Of a stretch of DNA of 64,000 nt, positions 1 to 9,981 are shown in pieces; position 1 is the first letter of the stretch, and every line of letters starts with the position of its first letter. The stretch lies in NCBI GenBank assembly GCA_963627995.1, contig CAVGCV010000002.1:186001-250000 (forward strand), read 5' to 3'. Under the pieces are notes generated by a model, which was given only the letters and a program-made list of their open reading frames with translations, was not told the DNA's origin and did no database searches. This DNA comes from UBA3839 sp963627995. GTDB taxonomy: Bacteria > Bacteroidota > Bacteroidia > Bacteroidales > Bacteroidaceae. Made by a program: the position numbers and the translations under genes.

Positions 1-3000
1 GACGTGTACATGCTGCACATCATCGGCGCGGACAACGACAAGATCAACAGCCAGGGCGGCACGCTCACCGTGTACAAGGACATCGGCGAGACCTACGCGT
101 ACAACACGACGAAGATATGGGCCAGCTCGTTCAAGGGCAACACGAGCGTCAAGCGCGTGAAGTTCGAGGAAATCATGAGCAACGCGTCGGACACCTACTA
201 CGACCTCGGCATCGCCATCGGCGACTCGGCCTTCGCCGGCTGCACGAACCTCGAGACCTTCGACGTGGTGCTCTCCTCGGACGAGGACAAGGACCACTAC
301 GAGGCCATACTCCCCAGCCAGATGCCCATCGGCAAGGGCGTGTTCGCCGGCTGCCCCGAGGGCTTCAGGATTCGCGTGCAGAAGACGGTCTACGATGAGT
401 TCGTCTACGACAAGACCTACGGGTGGGGCGAATACAAGGACCTCATCGAGGCCACGGACTTCAACTGGACCAACTTCACGGAGAAAGGGGTGACCTACTC
501 CTACTACACGTCGGACGACGGGCAGACGCGCTACACCAACAAGGACACGCAGGCGATGGAGAACGTGGTGAAGCCGTGGGTCGGCCTGTACCGCGACTTC
601 ACGTCCGAGAGCGTGCTGTGCCCCAACGCCAGCGAGAAGGTCTACTACCTGAAGGCGAGCGGCGTGGTCGACAGCGACATCGACAAGAACAGCGGCGAGC
701 TGCGCATCTTCAACGACATCGGCACGTCGACCGACTACAAGACCATCGAGCTCTCGTCGACGGGATTCCAGAACAACACGCACATCAAGAGCATCTGCTT
801 CGAGGACTGCGCCAGCAACGTGAGCAACTCCAACACGAATCTCGGGCTCGTCATCCCGAGCGGCACGTTCAAGGGCTGCACGAACCTGAAGACGCTGAAC
901 ATGTTCTACTACGTCACCGACGGCACGAACCACTACGAGGGCATCAAGCCATCGGAAATCTTCATCGGCGAGAACGTGTTCGAGGGCGTGGACCCCTCGT
1001 TCCGCATCAACGTGCTGCCCGACTTCTACGAAGACTTCATCAACGACGGCAACTGGAGCCAGTACAAGGACATCATCGTGGCGGCGGACTACCTGCCCAC
1101 GAACAACAATCCGTTCACCGAGGGCGGCATCACCTACGACTACGCGGCGAAATCGCTCAACACCACCACCACGTCGGAAATCGTGCGGCAGCAGGGGTCG
1201 TACTGGAACATCCCCATCATCATCGCGGAAGTCATCATGGCGGTGGCCACGGTCGAGCAATACGCCCTGTCGTTCTCCCAAAAAACAATAGAGGCCGGAG
1301 CGGCAGCAGAAAACACGAGACTGGAGCAGCTCCTCACGCAAAGCTACAACCAAGAAGTGGCGGGGGCGAACAAAGCGGCCACCGCGGCGAAGAGTGCCGT
1401 CTACAATTCAAACATGGGAGGACTGGAACAAATCCAGCAGCTGGACGTCATAGCCGATAAACTGAAAAAAGCAAAAGCAGCCGCCCGCGCGAACTGGATA
1501 AGATTCGGGAACCAGCTTCAGGGCTGGGCCGTCCAACAAGGCATACGCAACCAGATTGCCCACTCCTTCGTCATGAGGGCATACCTCGGGGCGGGAAGCG
1601 CCGCGGCGACCTACGCCACCAACTACCTGATACAACGCGCCGCGAAAAACTTCGAGAGAGGCGACACGTGGTACATGAACGACGCTTTTTTCATCACGAG
1701 CAAGAACAGGACCAGCGTGCCGCAGGTGTACATCAAGTCCGCTGACAACGACGCCAGCGAAGTCACCATCTATGCCGACCCCGGGGGCACCGACACCTCG
1801 CACGACACGGACCACTTCAGGACTGTCGGCGTGGGGCCGGAAGCGTTCAGGAACAAGACCAACCTCAGGAAGATTCAGTTCCAGGGCAGGAAGGACGACA
1901 CGGAAATCCTGTTCCCGATGGTGCTCGCCATGCCCGACTCGTGCTTCGCCGGCTGCAAGCTGGAAGAGCTCAACCTGGTGCTCAAGTGCAAGTACAAGAG
2001 CCGCAAGAAGGCCCTTACGCCCGACAACTTCATCCTTGCCGGCGACATCTTCGCGGGATGCGACACGACAAATCTGACCATCAAGGTGGGCAGCGAAGTG
2101 TACGACCAGTTTGTCGAGGACGAGTACTGGAGCAAATACAAGGGAAGGTTCAAGGCAGAGACCGTGGAGGAAGTCAAGGACAACGACGAATGGAGCTGCC
2201 TCTACAGCCTCGCCTACGACACGAACACCATGCCCCTGGTCTCGCAGGTGGAAAACCAGAACATCAAGCACGTCTACATCTACGGGGCGAACAACAAGCA
2301 TCTGTCCGGCGACAACAAAGGACTGGCAGCCCTAATCAACGACTACGGCCTGGTCTACAACTACAAGCTCGACTATGTGAAGGCGAAGGCTTTCTACGGG
2401 AACACCAACCTCAAGATTCTTGACATAACCGACTCGCACTCGTTCATCGGCGACGTGTACACCGGCTTCAGCGTGCATCTCCAGGACTCGGCCTTTGCAA
2501 AGTGCCCGAACTTCCGCGACTTGAACCTCATCTACCAGGTGACGGACGGCAGCAACAACCTGCAGCCCATCAAGCCGAGCCAGGTAACGCTGGGGAAAGG
2601 CGTGTTTGCCGGCTGCGACAACCTGCGCATCAAGTTCTGCCTCGACCAGGAGATGGAATTCCTCGCAGACTCCACCTGGGCCGCATACAAGTCCAAATTC
2701 GCTCCCTGCTTCTTCAAGCCGATGGACGAGGCCGTGGGAGACTTGCTCCTTAGGGAATATAGGTTCGAGACCGACCTCGACGACGAAACGTTGTGGGAAT
2801 ACGTCGATGCCACGAGGGCGACACCCGAGGGACTGAAGGACCGGTTCAAGGACACCGACATCGAGTCGTTCGATGAGTTCCGCGCCTTCGGCTCTTGCGG
2901 GCTCGAAACCGTCTACAGCCAAATGTTCGCCCGGTGTAAAAAGCTGCAAAGCATCCAGCTGCCCGACAGCCTCCGCAGCATCGAGGAAGAGGCTTTCTTA

Positions 3001-6000
3001 GGCGACGATCTTCTTACGCGGCTCACCATTCCTTCAAAAGTGACCGACATCGGCCAAAACGCGTTCCTCAACACGAACATCAAGACGTTCACATTCCTGA
3101 ACCCCGTTCCTGCCGACATCGAGGAGGACAAGGTGTTCTACGGCCTGCCCGACGACTATGTCATCTATGTGCAGGACAGCGTGGTCGACCGCTACAAGGA
3201 AAAATGGACGAAGGTGGCCGACCACATCAACGCCGTCAGCAAGCGGCGGGGCCTCGTGGTGGTCACGCTGGACACTCCGGGAACGCTCGCCAGCAAGCTC
3301 GGATTCAACTACAACACGAGCGAGCACACCGTCTCGGGCAACTACGCGCAGTACGACTCCCTCCGCATCATCGGCACGCTCAACGGCAGCGACCTCGCTG
3401 TCATCCGCTGCATGGGCGGCTGCGACATCAAGAAGTGGAAATCGACTGTCGGCCACCTGGAGTACCTTGACCTCTACGAAGCCAACATCAAGGCGGACAG
3501 CAGCAACCCCTTCAACTGCCAGGACGTCTTCACCAACGACTACATCACAAAAGACAACTGCGTTGAGTCGGGACTGTTCTTCGACCTTGACCGGATCAAG
3601 ACGCTCATCCTGCCGAAGACGGTAACGCTGATACGCGAGAACGCCATCGACAACTGCGACAATCTCGAGACGATTGTCGTCGGCGACGACACGAAGGACA
3701 TCGAAAAGAGCCAGGCCCTGAACTGCCCGAACGTGCAGACCCTCGTCATGCTCCCGAGCAGCAAGCCCAACACCGTCGAGCGCGCGTGGACAGCAACAGG
3801 GACCAACGGCGTTGCCGACGGCCAGTTCTCCACGCTCTACACCTCGAGAGGCGCGGCCGGCGACTATTCCGGCGACATCGCATACTACACCAACGTCGAC
3901 TCCATCGCCTATGCGTTCCACGACGACGCCGTGTTCGAGGCGATGAAGCAGAAGCACGTGTTCACGCCCGAGGACCTTGTCAGCATCTCCGACATCGAAG
4001 GGTATGTAAACGGAAACACCAGCATCCGCCTCTTCAACGAGCTGGCATACACGAGCGTCACGACGCTCGGCAACAACTCGCTCACGAACATGAGCGGGCT
4101 CAAGGAGGTGTCACTGCCTCTCACCCTCGACACGATTACGGTCGATGCGTTCAAGGGCTGCAAGTCCCTCCAGAAGGTATGGGCACTGAGCAACGTGTGC
4201 CCGGGCCTGGCCCAGGACGCCTTCGTGGACCTGCCCGACAACTTCGTGATCCTGGTGGTAAAGGGCTACGAGGACATGTACCGCCAGGCATGGCCGCAGT
4301 ACGCCGACCGCATCCAGGGCTTCCGCTCGTCGCGCGTGAAAATCCGGGAAGTGACGCTCGAACAGCCCAACACGCTCGACCAGGCGCTCGGCCTCAATGT
4401 CGAGATGAAGGACGAGAACTACATCAAGACCATCAGCGGCGACATGTCCGCCATCACGGGACTGAAGGTCAACGGACCCATCGGCGGCAAGGACATCGCG
4501 CTCATCCGGATGCTCGGCGGACGCGAGCCCGATTGGAACGACCAAGTCTACACCACCAACCTCAAGTACCTCGACCTCTACAACGCCGAGATACGCAAGG
4601 ACAGCAAGCCCATCTACTTCACCACCAGGTTCATCAACCGCTATGTCAAGGAGGACAACGTGGTGCCGACGGACATGCTCTGGAAGTGCGACAACATCGA
4701 GACGGTCATCCTCCCGCGCACGGCGACGAAGATCAACGACGAGGCCTGCTACGACATGTACTCGCTCAAGACGCTCGTCATCGGCGACAACACGAGCGAC
4801 ATCGACGGCAACGACGCTTTCGGCGAATGCGACAACCTGACCACCATGATTTTCCTCTGCAACCAGAAGCCCAAGCTCCACAACGACGCGTTCACCGACC
4901 CCATCAGAGGCGACAAGTTCAAGGTGGCCAACATGTACGTGCGCAAGGACATCATCAACGACTACACGAACGACGAGGAATACACCACCCACGCCAACGC
5001 CATCCAGAGCAAATTCTCCGACGACACCGTCTTCCGCGCCTACGGCTGCAAGGGCATCGCCACGGAGGACGACCTCGCCAGCGTCGACAGCGTCTACGGA
5101 TGGTTCAACCTCTTCCCCGAGCTCACCGACCTCAGCTCGCTCAGCAAGACGGCCATCACCGACCTGCGCGGCGACGAGTTCAGCCAGCTCGCCAAGCTCC
5201 GGCGCGTCAGCCTGCCCGCCACGCTCAGCGAAATCGGCGACGGCGCGTTCGCCAATAACACGGTGCTCGCATGGGCCGACCTCTCCGCGTGCGACTCGCT
5301 GAAAATCGGCTCAGACCAGTTCGGCATCGTGCCCGAGGCGCTCGTCTACGTCCCCGCGTCGTTCGGCACGAGCACGAAGGACAACATCGTCTACGGCACG
5401 GAAAACGCGCTCGAGTGCGCCCGCTACAACCTGCCGGCCGACCGCGACTACGACGTGCCCAAGGCGTTCACGGCGCAGAAGGTGTCCTTCATACGCGCGT
5501 TCAAGGGAGGTGAATACACCACCGTCACCCTGCCGTTCAACACGGCCGAGCCCGCCGGCGCGAAATTCTACCTGCTCAACTCCGACAACGACGACGAGAA
5601 GATACACTTCAACCGCAAGGCGTCCGTCCAGGCGAACTACCCCTACGTCGTCTGGACAGAGAAGGACTTGGCTTCACTCGACATCGACGCGGCCACGGCC
5701 ATCCCCGTGACACCCATGCGCAGCACGTCCATCACGGACAAGAACCACAACATGTTCGGTACGCTCAGCGCCATCGACAACGCCAGCGCCAAAGCGGCAA
5801 AGGCACTCGTCATGAACGAAACGACGGCAATCTGGAACCCGCTCGCCGACGACGACACCGAGCCGCTGCCGCCCTACTCGGCCTACACCCTGATGAAGAA
5901 CGCGACGGCATCCGCCACCGACGTGCTGTCCGTCTTCTTCGACGCAAGCGACGGCTACCACGAGCGCCTGCGCGCCATCATCACCGCCAACATCGGCGAC

Positions 6001-7134
6001 GGCGCGTTCAAGTACCCGCAGGCCTCCATCGACGCCATCGTCAACAGCATCAACGCCGAGTCGTCCGGCACCGACGTCGAGGCTGCGGTCGCGAAGCTCG
6101 AGAACCTCGACTACACCGTGCCCGAAACCGAAACGCGCCATGCGCTCGTGCTCGGGAACGGAAAGGTGCTCGCCTACAACTTCACCGACGACAACGACTA
6201 CTGCGTGGGCTTCGACAACGCCGTGACACCGCGCTACGCGCAGGCCTTCGCCTTCGCGCCGACAACGAAAGCCGGCACGTTCCTCGTCTACCAGACCGAC
6301 CGCGACGGCAACGACCGCTACCTCTGCCTCGGCAGCAACGCCACCATCTCGACCACGACTGTCGGCCGCAGCGCCCTGCAGGCGCGCATCGACGTGCCCA
6401 AGCAGGGTGACGAGGGGCTGAGGATATACGACGCCGACGGCAACGCCTACGGATACGCCGGCGGAAGCCTCGCCAAAGCCACGGATGCCGCCGATAACAC
6501 GTTCGCGGCACAGGAGGCCGAGAAGGTGAGCGGCAAGCGCACGCTCGCCGCCGACGGATGGTACACGTGGATTGCGCCCGCCACGGTGGCCGGGTGGGAC
6601 CAGTCGCTCGACGCGTACAAGGCGACGAGCATCAGCGGCAACGTCGTCACGTTCGACCGCTTCAGCGGCAGCGTGCTGCCGGCGGCAACCCCCATGCTCA
6701 TCCACGTGCGCCGCGACGCCGACCTCGACGGAGGCACGTTCGCCTACGAGGGATACGGCGCGGCGCCCGGCAGGGACGAGTTCTCCGACGGACTGCTGCG
6801 CGGAACGCTCGTGGCAAGGAAGCTCACCGCGGCCGACAACGCGTGGGCACTCCAGAACCAGGGCAACGGAGCGTCGTTCTACCCCGTGAAGCGAGAAGTC
6901 ACCATGCCGGCCGAGCGCGTTTGGCTCACCGTGCCGTTCGAATCCAACGTGAAGAGCCTCTCGTTCGTCATCACAGACGGCGAGGCGACGTCCATCGTCA
7001 CGCCCGGCGACGACGCCCCCGAGGCGGTGAGCGGTGTCTACGGCGTGTCGGGCGCACAGCTCAACTCGCTGCAGAAGGGCATCAACATCATACGCCTGTC
7101 CGACGGGACCGTCCGCAAGGTGATGGTGAAGTGA
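1..7134 (+). CDS. Giant BspA-like leucine-rich-repeat surface protein (5' end outside window)
   Basis: The frame is open from the first base, so the true start and any signal peptide lie upstream; about 2377 codons are visible. Most of the protein is irregular LRR_5/BspA-type repeats, recognisable by recurring AF.GC..L and I...AF motifs and by repeated short linkers such as GVFAGC. Such proteins are exported adhesion or ligand-binding proteins in Bacteroidetes, but the ligand cannot be read here. Residues about 385-565 interrupt the repeats with a helical, alanine-rich stretch including a hydrophobic segment (IPIIIAEVIMAVATV). From about residue 1988 to the end lies a module shared with the protein at 16086-19163 (TANIGDGAF near its start, YGAAPG.DEF, then a terminal GTVRKVMVK tail). 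The tail probably serves export or anchoring. A 76-residue companion gene follows after 43 nt. Confidence 0.85.
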   Translation, partial: DVYMLHIIGADNDKINSQGGTLTVYKDIGETYAYNTTKIWASSFKGNTSVKRVKFEEIMSNASDTYYDLGIAIGDSAFAGCTNLETFDVVLSSDEDKDHYEAILPSQMPIGKGVFAGCPEGFRIRVQKTVYDEFVYDKTYGWGEYKDLIEATDFNWTNFTEKGVTYSYYTSDDGQTRYTNKDTQAMENVVKPWVGLYRDFTSESVLCPNASEKVYYLKASGVVDSDIDKNSGELRIFNDIGTSTDYKTIELSSTGFQNNTHIKSICFEDCASNVSNSNTNLGLVIPSGTFKGCTNLKTLNMFYYVTDGTNHYEGIKPSEIFIGENVFEGVDPSFRINVLPDFYEDFINDGNWSQYKDIIVAADYLPTNNNPFTEGGITYDYAAKSLNTTTTSEIVRQQGSYWNIPIIIAEVIMAVATVEQYALSFSQKTIEAGAAAENTRLEQLLTQSYNQEVAGANKAATAAKSAVYNSNMGGLEQIQQLDVIADKLKKAKAAARANWIRFGNQLQGWAVQQGIRNQIAHSFVMRAYLGAGSAAATYATNYLIQRAAKNFERGDTWYMNDAFFITSKNRTSVPQVYIKSADNDASEVTIYADPGGTDTSHDTDHFRTVGVGPEAFRNKTNLRKIQFQGRKDDTEILFPMVLAMPDSCFAGCKLEELNLVLKCKYKSRKKALTPDNFILAGDIFAGCDTTNLTIKVGSEVYDQFVEDEYWSKYKGRFKAETVEEVKDNDEWSCLYSLAYDTNTMPLVSQVENQNIKHVYIYGANNKHLSGDNKGLAALINDYGLVYNYKLDYVKAKAFYGNTNLKILDITDSHSFIGDVYTGFSVHLQDSAFAKCPNFRDLNLIYQVTDGSNNLQPIKPSQVTLGKGVFAGCDNLRIKFCLDQEMEFLADSTWAAYKSKFAPCFFKPMDEAVGDLLLREYRFETDLDDETLWEYVDATRATPEGLKDRFKDTDIESFDEFRAFGSCGLETVYSQMFARCKKLQSIQLPDSLRSIEEEAFLGDDLLTRLTIPSKVTDIGQNAFLNTNIKTFTFLNPVPADIEEDKVFYGLPDDYVIYVQDSVVDRYKEKWTKVADHINAVSKRRGLVVVTLDTPGTLASKLGFNYNTSEHTVSGNYAQYDSLRIIGTLNGSDLAVIRCMGGCDIKKWKSTVGHLEYLDLYEANIKADSSNPFNCQDVFTNDYITKDNCVESGLFFDLDRIKTLILPKTVTLIRENAIDNCDNLETIVVGDDTKDIEKSQALNCPNVQTLVMLPSSKPNTVERAWTATGTNGVADGQFSTLYTSRGAAGDYSGDIAYYTNVDSIAYAFHDDAVFEAMKQKHVFTPEDLVSISDIEGYVNGNTSIRLFNELAYTSVTTLGNNSLTNMSGLKEVSLPLTLDTITVDAFKGCKSLQKVWALSNVCPGLAQDAFVDLPDNFVILVVKGYEDMYRQAWPQYADRIQGFRSSRVKIREVTLEQPNTLDQALGLNVEMKDENYIKTISGDMSAITGLKVNGPIGGKDIALIRMLGGREPDWNDQVYTTNLKYLDLYNAEIRKDSKPIYFTTRFINRYVKEDNVVPTDMLWKCDNIETVILPRTATKINDEACYDMYSLKTLVIGDNTSDIDGNDAFGECDNLTTMIFLCNQKPKLHNDAFTDPIRGDKFKVANMYVRKDIINDYTNDEEYTTHANAIQSKFSDDTVFRAYGCKGIATEDDLASVDSVYGWFNLFPELTDLSSLSKTAITDLRGDEFSQLAKLRRVSLPATLSEIGDGAFANNTVLAWADLSACDSLKIGSDQFGIVPEALVYVPASFGTSTKDNIVYGTENALECARYNLPADRDYDVPKAFTAQKVSFIRAFKGGEYTTVTLPFNTAEPAGAKFYLLNSDNDDEKIHFNRKASVQANYPYVVWTEKDLASLDIDAATAIPVTPMRSTSITDKNHNMFGTLSAIDNASAKAAKALVMNETTAIWNPLADDDTEPLPPYSAYTLMKNATASATDVLSVFFDASDGYHERLRAIITANIGDGAFKYPQASIDAIVNSINAESSGTDVEAAVAKLENLDYTVPETETRHALVLGNGKVLAYNFTDDNDYCVGFDNAVTPRYAQAFAFAPTTKAGTFLVYQTDRDGNDRYLCLGSNATISTTTVGRSALQARIDVPKQGDEGLRIYDADGNAYGYAGGSLAKATDAADNTFAAQEAEKVSGKRTLAADGWYTWIAPATVAGWDQSLDAYKATSISGNVVTFDRFSGSVLPAATPMLIHVRRDADLDGGTFAYEGYGAAPGRDEFSDGLLRGTLVARKLTAADNAWALQNQGNGASFYPVKREVTMPAERVWLTVPFESNVKSLSFVITDGEATSIVTPGDDAPEAVSGVYGVSGAQLNSLQKGINIIRLSDGTVRKVMVK

Positions 7135-7177
7135 CGGCGCGACCATTCGTTCAACACAAAGACATTCCTATTACGAT

Positions 7178-7408
7178 ATGCGCAACAAGAAAGTTTACAG
7201 CCCGCCCATGGTCTCCGTGGCCGGCATAGAGATAGAAACCTCCATCATGACCGGCAGCGGCGGCGGCGCCACCATCCCGACGGATCCCGGCGGTGAGGCG
7301 ACCGAAGAATGGGAGTTCCTCACACGCAAGAGGGACAGGAACGCCGTTCCCGACGGAGGCGGAGACAAGGCCGGCGCCACGGACGCCTGGAACAACGGCC
7401 TTTGGTAA
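7178..7408 (+). CDS. Small companion protein ending in GLW
   Basis: This 76-residue protein begins with KK-x-Y-x-PP and V-A-G-I-E-I-E-T, has a glycine-rich middle and ends in DAWNNGLW. It has no signal peptide or membrane segment. Its start and end match the 71-residue protein at 15839-16054, which follows the other large protein with the same C-terminal module. That recurrence is the main evidence that it is a real gene. It lies 43 nt after the giant protein and before a terminator, so it is probably co-transcribed. Short Bacteroidetes proteins starting MKK-x-Y-x-x-P are common, but I know no function for them. A modified or exported peptide is possible but unproven. Confidence 0.65.
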   Translation: MRNKKVYSPPMVSVAGIEIETSIMTGSGGGATIPTDPGGEATEEWEFLTRKRDRNAVPDGGGDKAGATDAWNNGLW

Positions 7409-7450
7409 GTCCCGCCCACAAACAGCGGAGCGCGCGCCAGGCGCGACAGT

Positions 7451-7490
7451 CATGGGGCTGTGTCAAGACGACACGGCCCCATGTCTTTTC
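7451..7490 (+). terminator. Rho-independent terminator after the BspA-like gene pair
   Basis: A 14-bp stem (CATGGGGCTGTGTC with GACACGGCCCCATG, one G-T wobble) has a 5-nt loop and is followed by TCTTTTCC. It sits 42 nt after the small companion gene. Confidence 0.75.
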
Positions 7491-7598
7491 CCGCTCCCGA
7501 TGCAGGCAGAAACGCGGAAAAGGCGTACACGGACGCGCAAGGGGAGGCAGCGCTGCCGATGACAGGAGCCGCCCGCTTCCCCACTTTTGCAAGTCATT

Positions 7599-7760
7599 GG
7601 AAATCAGCACGCCAAGAGCAGTCGGAAAAACACTGCGGAGCGGCGGAAAAGACTCTGCGGAGAAAAATATTTTTCTCTGCGGACGAAATTCCTTTTCTCT
7701 GCGGACGAAAGACACGCGCTCCGCAGTGTTTTTCCGGCGGCTCTTGACATGTTGATTTCC
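7599..7760. repeat. Long imperfect palindrome, copy R1 of a dispersed hairpin family
   Basis: The outer arms are GGAAATCA/TGATTTCC and AAGAGC/GCTCTT. Inside them is a perfect 20-bp inverted repeat, CGGAAAAACACTGCGGAGCG (7623-7642) with its complement at 7717-7736. The centre carries repeated CTCTGCGGA(C/G) units and an AGAAAAATATTTTTCT palindrome. The same CTCCGCAGTGTTTTT and CTCTGCGGACG words recur at 23587-23695, 49658-49800 and 55970-56075. The rest of the 613-nt gap 7409-8021 holds a terminator and the promoter of the next operon. Confidence 0.8.
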
Positions 7761-7955
7761 TGCGGTTTGCGCACGCCTTGTCCGCAAGGAGCACAAGGCG
7801 GCGGGAGGGCATGGGGGAAGCATCGTTTTGACACATCCCCCCCTGGACGTGCCTCCGCGTGCATTTTGGCCCGCCCACCGCTGTCCGGAAGCAGGACAAG
7901 GGAGGGGCGAGGAGAGAAAAACGGCGTCTGCACCGCGTATTCACGCGAATTTCAG

Positions 7956-7963
7956 TAAATTTG
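7956..7963 (+). promoter_or_regulatory. -7 element of the glycan operon
   Basis: TAAATTTG matches the Bacteroidetes -7 consensus TAnnTTTG, 58 nt before the first gene of the operon. No clear TTTG -33 element is seen at the usual 19-21 nt distance. Confidence 0.5.
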
Positions 7964-8021
7964 CGGCATATTCGCACCAAAACGCCACACCGTCCGAGTT
8001 TCGGATGCGGCGACAAACGAG

Positions 8022-8942
8022 ATGGACATTGCCTACTTGATTTCGGCCTACACCGACGCGCCGCAGCTGCGGAGGCTGGTGAAGGCGCTGCACGCCGACG
8101 CGGAGTTCTTCGTCCACGTCGACGCGAACGCCGCCATCGCGCCCTTCCGCCGCGAGCTGGGCGCGGAGCCGAACGTGCACTTCGTGGAGCCGCGCGTGGC
8201 CACGGAGTGGGGCACGGTGTCGCAGGTGGAGTACCAGATGGCGATGCTGCGCGCCGCGCTGGAGGGCCGGCGGCGGTTCGACCGCCTGTTCATCCTGAGC
8301 GGCATGGACTATCCGCTGTGGAGCAACCACCGCATCACCGCCTTCCTGGAGCAGCTCGGGCGCAGGGAACTGCTGCAGGCGATATGCCTGGACTCGCCCG
8401 ACGTGCGCGCCGACGCCACGGCCGCCTACCGCTCCCCGCGCCCGTCGGTGCGCATCCCGCTCGCCGGGCGGCGGGCGAACGCCAAGGTGCGCGCCGCGCT
8501 GCGGCGGCTGGCGGTGGCCACGGGGCGGAAAAAGCCGCTGCACTTCGAGGCGGACGGGCACACGTGGCGGCTCTACAAGGGGAGCGACTACTGCTGCCTG
8601 AGCGCGGAGCTGGCGCGCCACGTGGTGGCGACGTGGGACGGCTGCGCCGCCGTTCGGGACTACTTCCGCGACTCGTTCGCGCCCTCGGAGACGGCGATCC
8701 ACACGATTGCGCTCAACGCGCCCGAGTTCCGCGACCGCTGCGCGCTGGCCACGGGCGACTACACCACGCTGGCCGACCTCACGCCGCTGCACTGCATCGA
8801 CTACGCGCCAGTCATCCGCACATGGCGCGAGGCCGACCTGCCCGCGCTGCTGTCCTCGGGCAAGATGTTCGCGCGGAAGCTGCGGACGGGGGAGAGCGAC
8901 GGGCTGGCGGCCGCGATTGAGAAAACGAGAGGGGATGAATAG
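8022..8942 (+). CDS. GT14-type (core-2/I-branching-like) glycosyltransferase
   Basis: The 306-residue protein resembles the core-2/I-branching beta-1,6-N-acetylglucosaminyltransferase family found in bacterial capsule and glycan clusters. Family-like motifs are AYLISAYT at the start, VHVDAN at 31-36, LSGMDYPL at 92-99 and YKGSDYCCLS near 190. There is no signal peptide, so it probably acts at the cytoplasmic side on a lipid-linked glycan. It opens a five-gene operon and overlaps the next gene by 8 nt (ATGAATAG). The sugar donor is inferred from the family only. Confidence 0.8.
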   Translation: MDIAYLISAYTDAPQLRRLVKALHADAEFFVHVDANAAIAPFRRELGAEPNVHFVEPRVATEWGTVSQVEYQMAMLRAALEGRRRFDRLFILSGMDYPLWSNHRITAFLEQLGRRELLQAICLDSPDVRADATAAYRSPRPSVRIPLAGRRANAKVRAALRRLAVATGRKKPLHFEADGHTWRLYKGSDYCCLSAELARHVVATWDGCAAVRDYFRDSFAPSETAIHTIALNAPEFRDRCALATGDYTTLADLTPLHCIDYAPVIRTWREADLPALLSSGKMFARKLRTGESDGLAAAIEKTRGDE

Positions 8943-9981
8943 GCAAAGGATGGAGTGGCTCGACGCGATGCGCGGCTGCACGATGCTGCTGGTGGTGGCC
9001 TACCACGTGGCGACGATGGGGATGGGGATTGTCGAGAAGACGTCCTCGTCGCTGTCGCTGCTGGCGCTGTTCAGGATGCCGCTGTTCTTCTTCGTGAGCG
9101 GCTTCCTGGCCTACAAGGCCGACATGGCCTGGACGACGGGGCGGCTGGGCATGGCCATGTGGAAGAAGGTGAAGATTCAGATGATTCCGACGGCGGTGTT
9201 CTTCTGCGCGTTCATCGTGATACGCAAGCCCCACTTCTGGCCCGCGCTCATGGGCGCGCTGCAGTCGCCCACGAAGGGCGGCTACTGGTTCACGTGGGCG
9301 CTGCTCGTCATGTTCATCGCCTACTACCTGTTCGCCTTCCTCGAGCAGAAGCTGCGCTGGGGCGGCCGGGCGGTGTTCGTCCTGTGGGGCGCGGCGCTGT
9401 GCCTCTACGAATGGGCCTACCTGCCGAAGCTGTTCACCTTCCCGCACGAGGGCTTCATGAAGGCGTCGAGCCTGCTCGAGGTGTGCTACTTCGCCCACTG
9501 GTTCTTCTTCGGCAACATCGTCCGCCGCCACTGGGAGCGGGCCGAGCGGCTGTTCGACTCGCGGTGGCTCTTTCCGCTGCTCGTGGGCGTGGCGTTCGTG
9601 GGCTGCGCCGACTACTTCCGCTGGCACACGCTGCGCATGGGATGGGCGAACCTGCCGCGCACGCTGGCGATGTACAGCCTCGTGCTGGTGGTGGTGATGA
9701 CGTTCCGCCACTACCGCGACTTCTTCTCGCAGCGCACGCGCGTGGGGCGCGGGCTGCAGTACGTGGGCGTCCGCACGCTGGACATCTACCTCATCCACTA
9801 CATCGTGCTGCCCAAGATGGGCGGCGTGGGCGCGCTCTTCAACGAGAACCGCCCGAACGTGGTGCTGGAGACGGCGCTGTCGGTGGCCGTCGGGCTGCTA
9901 GTGGTGGCGTTCTGCTGCGGCGTGTCGCACGTGCTGCGCGTGAGCCCTTTCCTGAAGAAACACCTGTTCGGACGGCGATGA
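8935..9981 (+). CDS. Acyltransferase 3 family membrane protein (first of two)
   Basis: This 348-residue protein has about ten hydrophobic segments and the N-terminal acyltransferase-3 signature: W8-L-D-A-M-R13-G14, then H24. The family transfers acetyl or other acyl groups to sugars across the inner membrane. The ATG at 8935 is chosen because it opens the conserved N-terminus and overlaps the preceding stop; the frame extends further upstream but with unrelated residues. It overlaps the next gene by ATGA. The role, decoration of the glycan made by this operon, is inferred from context. Confidence 0.85.
   Translation: MNRQRMEWLDAMRGCTMLLVVAYHVATMGMGIVEKTSSSLSLLALFRMPLFFFVSGFLAYKADMAWTTGRLGMAMWKKVKIQMIPTAVFFCAFIVIRKPHFWPALMGALQSPTKGGYWFTWALLVMFIAYYLFAFLEQKLRWGGRAVFVLWGAALCLYEWAYLPKLFTFPHEGFMKASSLLEVCYFAHWFFFGNIVRRHWERAERLFDSRWLFPLLVGVAFVGCADYFRWHTLRMGWANLPRTLAMYSLVLVVVMTFRHYRDFFSQRTRVGRGLQYVGVRTLDIYLIHYIVLPKMGGVGALFNENRPNVVLETALSVAVGLLVVAFCCGVSHVLRVSPFLKKHLFGRR

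Noticed and set aside
7599..7760. The dispersed palindromes as a CRISPR array
   Set aside because: There are no regularly spaced identical repeats with unique spacers and no cas genes; the units are inverted, not direct.
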